A stretch of 17,107 bases of DNA from Candidatus Saccharimonadota bacterium (GTDB taxonomy: Bacteria > Patescibacteriota > Saccharimonadia > Saccharimonadales > EFPC-124), in the NCBI GenBank assembly GCA_016880595.1, contig JAEHDC010000069.1, positions 1 through 17,107 of the forward strand, written 5' to 3'. Below are positions 13,877 to 17,107 of this stretch, piece by piece; positions within the stretch are counted from its first letter, which is position 1, and the number at the start of each line of letters is the position of its first letter. The notes under the pieces were generated by a model, which worked only from the letters and a program-made list of their open reading frames with translations, had not been told where the DNA came from and did not search any database. The translations under genes and the position numbers were made by a program.

Positions 13877-14314
13877 ATGTTCAGCTCGGACGATTTTGGG
13901 TTTCTTGCCATATACGACTCGAGAGGCAACATGCTTGCAGCTTCGCGTGAGGAGTTGCTATCCATCGAGAGACTTAGCTTTGACACAGAAACTCATTGTC
14001 GTGTAGTTGGTAATTTGCCTGGTAGCTACTGGCTCATCTCAGATAGGCCAGGATTTTGCGCCGTGCTGCTTGAGGTAGTAATCGACTATACAGCAAGCAT
14101 CGACCGCTGGGAGATTAGTTACTACACAGATAGTATCGCCGACAGCCCGGATTGGGACCTCGAGGCGTATGCAACGGCCTATAATCAACTTGCAGCGCAA
14201 GAAGTGACAGCAATGGATGGGTATACCCCAATTCCAGAGAACGTTCTTGCCATTGCACGTCAGCGTGTAAGCTATCGACCTGGTCCGCGGCCTTCTGAAG
14301 TATGCATACTCTAA
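13877..14314 (+). CDS. Hypothetical protein, 145 aa
   Basis: ATG 13877 follows GGAGG (13864-13868) at 8 bases, so the start is good. The protein is acidic and soluble, without signal peptide or membrane segment. The N-terminus (FGFLAIYDSRGNMLAASREEL) looks like the beta-turn-beta start of a small alpha/beta or roadblock-like fold; a Trp/Tyr-rich middle (WEISYYTDS) and a Pro-rich end (SYRPGPRPSEVCIL) follow. I do not recognise a family. A TATAGT (13831-13836) with a distant TTGCAA is a weak promoter candidate. Ends in a perfect hairpin. Confidence 0.65.
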   Translation: MFSSDDFGFLAIYDSRGNMLAASREELLSIERLSFDTETHCRVVGNLPGSYWLISDRPGFCAVLLEVVIDYTASIDRWEISYYTDSIADSPDWDLEAYATAYNQLAAQEVTAMDGYTPIPENVLAIARQRVSYRPGPRPSEVCIL

Positions 14315-14333
14315 CATCTACGAGCTATAAAGA

Positions 14334-14375
14334 CCCCCAGCCAAGCTCACCCCTGAGGTACAGCTTGGCTGGGGG
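14334..14375 (+). terminator. Perfect 14-bp terminator-like hairpin
   Basis: CCCCCAGCCAAGCT (14334-14347) pairs with AGCTTGGCTGGGGG (14362-14375), 14-base loop, 19 bases after the stop. There is no T-run after it on this strand; before it CTATAAAGA gives TCTTTATAG on the reverse strand. Confidence 0.75.
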
Positions 14376-14638
14376 CATCGCACAAACCACCTAAAGGCGT
14401 TTTATGCCAATCACCTTGCCGTAATATAATAAGCTCACTGCAAGGGCGCTTACCACAGACACGCAGCGAGCATAGTACAATCTCCAAAAAGCCCAGCTAA
14501 AAGGATGGGTATTGTTATTAATTTGGTTGATTATTTTACCACACTTCGCTTTTAACTTTAAACTAATAAAACACACGTTAATATTTATTTTAATCTACTC
14601 AGTATCTATTAAATTCACTACACATACTAGCCAATTCA
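14376..14638. other. AT-rich intergenic stretch without a supported gene
   Basis: The stretch before the micropeptide locus is strongly AT-rich from ~14510. A reverse-strand frame at 14391-14576 (61 codons, GTG start, hydrophobic middle) lacks a ribosome binding site and is not supported. No clear repeat or RNA gene was seen. Confidence 0.5.
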
Positions 14639-14647
14639 TGCTATTTT
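14639..14647 (+). promoter_or_regulatory. Candidate promoter of the micropeptide locus
   Basis: TGC-TATTTT resembles an extended -10 box; no -35 match is seen. A start near 14654 would give a ~44-base leader carrying AAGGAGG. An alternative CATAGC (14675-14680) with TTGGCC 17 bases upstream is also weak. Confidence 0.35.
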
Positions 14648-14697
14648 AATCTTGGCCGTTTAAGCCAGCCTGAGCATAGCTAAAAAGGAGGTATAAG

Positions 14698-14754
14698 GTG
14701 TGGGGGATTATCGCTTTGATACTGATCATCGCTTTCCCGCCCTATCCGTTCTGA
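14698..14754 (+). CDS. Micropeptide 1, 18-aa hydrophobic (MWGIIALILIIAFPPYPF)
   Basis: GTG 14698 has a perfect AAGGAGG (14685-14691) 6 bases upstream, the strongest ribosome binding site in the window, so translation is likely despite the length. The peptide is one short membrane-seeking helix (residues 4-13) followed by a Pro-Pro-Tyr-Pro tail. It shares M-W-G-x-I-A-L-x-x-I-I-A with micropeptide 2 located 77 bases downstream: nine of the first twelve positions are identical. Size and composition resemble type I toxin peptides such as the Ibs family (18-19 aa, hydrophobic) and other tiny membrane proteins, but no sequence match to a known family is claimed. Its Pro codons lie inside one arm of a perfect 8-bp stem, so a ribosome on it would affect mRNA folding. 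Confidence 0.7.
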   Translation: MWGIIALILIIAFPPYPF

Positions 14755-14791
14755 GCCAGCTCGGAAAACAGGCTGCGCCATCCTAGGGCGG
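14737..14791 (+). ncRNA. mRNA stem spanning the end of micropeptide 1 and the spacer
   Basis: CCGCCCTA (14737-14744, in the PPYP codons) is an exact complement of TAGGGCGG (14784-14791). Inside it AGCC (14755-14758) can pair with GGCT (14771-14774). Further, CAGCCTG in the leader (14666-14672) is complementary to CAGGCTG (14769-14775), an alternative pairing that would enclose the first ribosome binding site. This suggests translation-dependent switching between structures. Confidence 0.45.
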
Positions 14792-14830
14792 TAAATTTAC
14801 ACCTTCGGAGAAGAAAGCCGGTGAGTTGTT

Positions 14831-14884
14831 ATGTGGGGAGCAATTGCTCTTGGTACCATCATCGCAATTATCATTTTCTTCTGA
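14831..14884 (+). CDS. Micropeptide 2, 17-aa hydrophobic (MWGAIALGTIIAIIIFF)
   Basis: ATG 14831 has GGTGAG (14820-14825) 5 bases upstream. The 17-residue peptide is a nearly pure hydrophobic helix, clearly related to micropeptide 1 in its first twelve residues but with III-FF in place of the F-PPYP-F end. The two probably arose by tandem duplication and are now different enough that the DNA no longer aligns well outside the MWG and IIA codons. Likely inserted in the membrane. The conservation of protein rather than DNA between the two copies is the main argument that both are translated. Function unknown; toxin, membrane-complex subunit, or signal peptide are options. Confidence 0.68.
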   Translation: MWGAIALGTIIAIIIFF

Positions 14885-14905
14885 ACTAGCAACCGCTCAA
14901 AGGCT

Positions 14906-14952
14906 GCAAAAATGTTAAAGCCGATGCCTGTCGCCGCAATAAACATTTTTGC
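14906..14952 (+). repeat. Perfect 11-bp hairpin downstream of micropeptide 2
   Basis: GCAAAAATGTT (14906-14916) pairs with AACATTTTTGC (14942-14952), with a 25-base GC-rich loop. It starts 22 bases after the stop of micropeptide 2 and may stabilise the 3' end of the transcript or act as a first terminator. Confidence 0.65.
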
Positions 14953-14955
14953 TGT

Positions 14956-14981
14956 GGAGTCCTGGTTACGACCAGGACTCC
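14956..14981 (+). terminator. Terminator of the micropeptide transcript
   Basis: GGAGTCCTGG (14956-14965) pairs perfectly with CCAGGACTCC (14972-14981), loop TTACGA. It follows the previous hairpin after 3 bases; the tail ATTCCGCTT is weak in T. Confidence 0.7.
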
Positions 14982-15029
14982 ATTCCGCTTACACTTGCAA
15001 TTGTAGAATAAAAGCTAACCTTTACTACT

Positions 15030-15035
15030 TATAAT
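15030..15035 (+). promoter_or_regulatory. -10 box of the CPBP protease gene
   Basis: A perfect TATAAT stands 21 bases before ATG 15057. No convincing -35 at normal spacing and no Shine-Dalgarno; the leader would be ~15 bases. Confidence 0.45.
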
Positions 15036-15056
15036 TTGGAGCTTAGAATTAAAAAT

Positions 15057-15803
15057 ATGCATAAGATAATAAGCTTAATCGTTTTAATATCGCTATTAAC
15101 CTTTTTTGCGGTAAAAACCGTTCATCACTATAACGAGCATTCTCGGCTAAAAAGCATTAAATCTAGTAATCAGCACAGGAAAGAACTATGGCAACTACTT
15201 AAGGACTCATGGTTTTTCATAGGAACTCCAGCTTTGATGGCAGTTATAATACTAGACGGCCTAGGATACCTTGTGCATCCTCTGTTTTCTATGAATATAG
15301 CCACAGAATTTATGCATCTTGATAGCAATTTAGTTACTTACGTCTGGCTAATTATATTTATAGAATTTTCTATTTTTGGCATAATGTCTTTTATGCGCGG
15401 GCGCAAAAACAAGAAACAGTTTGTCTTTGGCGATGTTGGAGCTTTGATTCCGCGCAATAACAAGGAGCGCTGGATTGGTGCGATGATGGCGGCCAGTGCT
15501 GGCATAAATGAGGAACTGTTTTTTAGGTTGGCATTGCCGCTGGCAGTTCTTGGCGTTGTTGACAACCAGATAGTTGCAATCGCTGTTAGCTCTTTATGCT
15601 TTGGGCTTGGCCATGTTTATCAAGGAGTAAAAAATGTGGCGCTCGTAACTTTTGTTAGTTTGTTTTTCTTTGCACTCTACGCGCTAGCTGGCAACTTGCT
15701 AATAATCATGCTTCTACATTTCTTTATTGACTTCAATCATTTGGTGATTCAGTCTTATATTAATGAACTTGGCTTTAAATCTAAAAAGAATTATCAAACA
15801 TGA
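15057..15803 (+). CDS. CPBP family intramembrane metalloprotease (Abi/CAAX-protease-like)
   Basis: A 248-aa polytopic protein. The three CPBP motifs are intact: EE-x-x-x-R in NEELFFRLAL (Glu152, Glu153, Arg157), F-x-x-x-H in FGLGH (Phe182, His186), and HFFIDFN (His221 with Asp225 and Asn227). In this family they form the active site inside the membrane. A signal-anchor-like first segment (ISLIVLISLLTFFAV) and about six further hydrophobic segments surround them. ATG 15057 is chosen because the TTG at 15036 directly abuts the -10 box. CPBP proteins process prenylated proteins or peptides or give self-immunity to bacteriocins; lying right behind the two micropeptides it could act on them (speculation). 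Confidence 0.88.
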   Translation: MHKIISLIVLISLLTFFAVKTVHHYNEHSRLKSIKSSNQHRKELWQLLKDSWFFIGTPALMAVIILDGLGYLVHPLFSMNIATEFMHLDSNLVTYVWLIIFIEFSIFGIMSFMRGRKNKKQFVFGDVGALIPRNNKERWIGAMMAASAGINEELFFRLALPLAVLGVVDNQIVAIAVSSLCFGLGHVYQGVKNVALVTFVSLFFFALYALAGNLLIIMLLHFFIDFNHLVIQSYINELGFKSKKNYQT

Positions 15804-15848
15804 ACTAAAAAACATTGGATATTTTCAATAATTGAAGCCCCCGGTTTC

Positions 15849-15863
15849 TGCTACAATGGTTTC
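15849..15863 (+). promoter_or_regulatory. Leaderless promoter of the Nudix-like gene
   Basis: TGC-TACAAT extended -10 (TACAAT at 15852-15857); the ATG lies 6 bases further, at 15864, with no Shine-Dalgarno between. Confidence 0.6.
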
Positions 15864-16298
15864 ATGAAGCCTATTAAGAATTCCGTTGCTGTTGTTATTA
15901 AAGACCAACAAGATAATTTTCTTGTCGTTAAGCGCCCTAAAGATGAAAATGGGCCGCTTGCTGGCGTTTGGGGATTTCCTGCTATTACTTTAAAACAAGG
16001 AGAGACTGAGGAAGAAGCGGTCAATCGTGTTGGTCAAGCTAAACTAGGCGTTAAGCTCAAAGTTTTAGCCAAAATCGGTGAAAAAGTAGACGATCGCGGT
16101 AACTATATTCTTCATCTAAGCGACTATTCGGCTGAAATCATCAATAACGCAAAGCCAGTTGTACCTCAGGCAGATTCAAGCATGACTCAATACACCGATT
16201 TAAAGTATGTAAACAATCCTGAGGTATTATTTCCCGCTGCACAAAAAGGCTCATTATGCTCACAAATTTATTTGCAATCCATAGCTTCCCACGGTTAA
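15864..16298 (+). CDS. Nudix-fold protein with degenerate catalytic box
   Basis: A 144-aa protein with the Nudix domain layout: SVAVVIKDQQDNFLVVKR opening strands (7-23), GVWGFPA (33-39), then the helix where the Nudix box GX5EX7REUXEEXGU should be. There it reads I40-x5-E46-x7-R54-V55-G56-Q57-A58-K59-L60-G61-V62. The first Gly and all three Glu of REUXEE are replaced, including those that bind the catalytic metal. The remaining fold is well kept, so it is probably not a decaying gene but a non-hydrolytic binding protein or a divergent enzyme. Start ATG 15864 fits a leaderless transcript. Substrate unknown. Confidence 0.8.
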   Translation: MKPIKNSVAVVIKDQQDNFLVVKRPKDENGPLAGVWGFPAITLKQGETEEEAVNRVGQAKLGVKLKVLAKIGEKVDDRGNYILHLSDYSAEIINNAKPVVPQADSSMTQYTDLKYVNNPEVLFPAAQKGSLCSQIYLQSIASHG

Positions 16299-16316
16299 AG
16301 CCGTAGGGGATTTTGC
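16286..16316 (+). terminator. Weak hairpin over the Nudix-like gene's stop codon
   Basis: CCCACGG (16286-16292) can pair with CCGTAGGG (16299-16306) with one bulge, followed by GATTTTGCG. It overlaps the TAA stop, so it is only a tentative terminator. Confidence 0.35.
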
Positions 16317-16404
16317 GCGAAGTGGAAACCCAACAAAGAGGGGAAAAGAATTAGAGCTTATTCGTACCATACCGCCAATGATAGTAATGTTATCAAATTG
16401 AGTC

Positions 16405-16410
16405 TATAAT
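16405..16410 (+). promoter_or_regulatory. -10 box of the last gene
   Basis: A perfect TATAAT 39 bases before ATG 16450, giving a leader of ~33 bases that contains GAGGA. No good -35 at normal spacing. Confidence 0.4.
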
Positions 16411-16449
16411 TAATCTTATAAAGTATTAATAATTCTTTGAGGATTTGGT

Positions 16450-17107
16450 ATGAGCAAACTATTAAAAACCTTGGTGTCAATTATTGGCGTTGTCGTATTA
16501 GCACAGTCAAACTTAGGGCTAGCAATAGCGGACAACGGGCCGCTTTTGTCTCCTCAGGGCGGCACAGTTCAACCTTCTGCCAGTACCGTGATCTCAATGG
16601 AATCAGAAAAAGTCGTACTAACATATGATGCTCCTACAACAATCTCTTTGCACGGTATAGATTTTACAGCCATGCCTGCTCATGTTACAGCAGAATTCAA
16701 AATGAAGAACCAGGGCAGCTCTACCGAAAATATTCAGGTCTTTTTCCCGGCCGATGACAGCGCGTTTGTTGGCGGCGTAAACGAAGGCAGCTTAACCAAC
16801 TTTACAGTTAATGGACAACAATTATCGGATATTGTAGACGTTCCTGCTGGCTTTGACGCTGCGTCGTTAAATACCGAAGGAAACGATCCGCCAACTGGCT
16901 ACATAAAGGCCTATCAATGGGATCAGGCCTTTCCAGTTGGAGATACCACAATTACAGTTACCTATGATACCAGCAGTGTAAAAGGTTCAGTTTATCCCTT
17001 GACGTATGTCTTGGGGACTGGGCGTAGTTGGAGCGGGCCAATTAAAAGCGGTGAGATAGATTTTATATTGCCAGAGAGCATACCAGATTATGCCGTTAGC
17101 GATTTAG
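16450..17107 (+). CDS. Secreted or surface protein, 3' end beyond the window
   Basis: From ATG 16450, with GAGGA (16439-16443) 6 bases upstream, the frame stays open for 219 codons to the window edge without a stop. Residues 1-27 form a signal peptide (MSKLLKTLVSIIGVVVLAQS, then cleavage after AIA). The mature part is beta-rich: TVISMESEKVVLTYDAPTTI, then AEFKMKNQGSSTENIQVFFP, a pattern of an Ig-like or sandwich domain as in DUF4424-type exported proteins (low-confidence resemblance). A membrane anchor or further domains may lie beyond the window. Confidence 0.78.
   Translation, partial: MSKLLKTLVSIIGVVVLAQSNLGLAIADNGPLLSPQGGTVQPSASTVISMESEKVVLTYDAPTTISLHGIDFTAMPAHVTAEFKMKNQGSSTENIQVFFPADDSAFVGGVNEGSLTNFTVNGQQLSDIVDVPAGFDAASLNTEGNDPPTGYIKAYQWDQAFPVGDTTITVTYDTSSVKGSVYPLTYVLGTGRSWSGPIKSGEIDFILPESIPDYAVSDL

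Noticed and set aside
14391..14576. Reverse-strand 61-codon frame with a hydrophobic segment
   Set aside because: GTG start without ribosome binding site, odd composition, AT-rich surroundings; a leaderless start after TAAAAT is conceivable but not supported enough to call.
14831..14900. Antisense RNA promoter opposite the micropeptides
   Set aside because: TTGCTA and GATAAT on the reverse strand are only 14 bases apart; too short to call, so a type I antitoxin RNA could not be supported from sequence.
16437..16628. 63-codon forward frame near the right end
   Set aside because: It is out of frame with the long open frame from ATG 16450, which has a ribosome binding site and signal peptide.
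1..17107. Alternative genetic code with UGA read as glycine, as in some candidate phyla
   Set aside because: The ABC ATPase ends at TGA in an ATGA overlap with its permease, and reading through TGA elsewhere does not extend any family domain.

Overview
The window is about 17 kb of gene-dense, moderately AT-rich bacterial DNA. It uses the standard genetic code: TAA, TAG and TGA all end genes, including the ATGA overlap of an ABC transporter. No rRNA, tRNA, CRISPR array, transposase or integrase gene was seen. The mix of genes (DUF2690 secreted protein, ECF sigma factor with a large membrane partner, Ser/Thr kinase with an outer domain, many small membrane or lipoproteins, CPBP protease) and the several apparently leaderless promoters fit a Saccharibacteria (TM7)-like or actinobacterium-associated organism. 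That assignment is inference and was not tested by any search.

Left part (1-5300): the end of a DUF6624-like gene; an ECF sigma factor overlapping its probable membrane anti-sigma/partner gene; a secreted DUF2690 protein from a strong TTGACA-17-TATTAT promoter; then, convergent, a transmembrane Ser/Thr kinase and a small membrane protein. This looks like an envelope-sensing and signalling block.

Middle (5300-10400): two ~120-bp palindromic MITE-like elements in inverted orientation (5322-5428 and 8561-8682, about 95% identical in the core) bracket ~3.1 kb. That segment holds an unknown 194-aa protein with an in-frame remnant behind it, a TylF-like methyltransferase, and two divergently transcribed lipoproteins. 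Right of the second element are a protein with two putative HTH modules and an unrecognised 335-aa protein, each closed by a clear terminator.

Right part (10400-17107): a two-gene reverse operon of small proteins, a polytopic membrane protein, an ABC-2 type exporter (ATPase plus permease), and a 145-aa unknown. Then comes the most unusual locus: two tandem, related, 18- and 17-residue hydrophobic peptides (14698-14884) inside a strongly structured transcript that ends in two perfect hairpins. It is followed by a CPBP intramembrane protease, a Nudix-fold protein that has lost the catalytic glutamates of its Nudix box, and a secreted protein cut by the window end.

At least four genes (309, 6278, 12051, 15864; probably also 11128) have a -10 box 5-7 bases before the start codon and no ribosome binding site, so they are probably translated from leaderless mRNAs. 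Other genes have canonical AGGAGG sites. Most terminators are perfect GC-rich hairpins, several shared by convergent genes.
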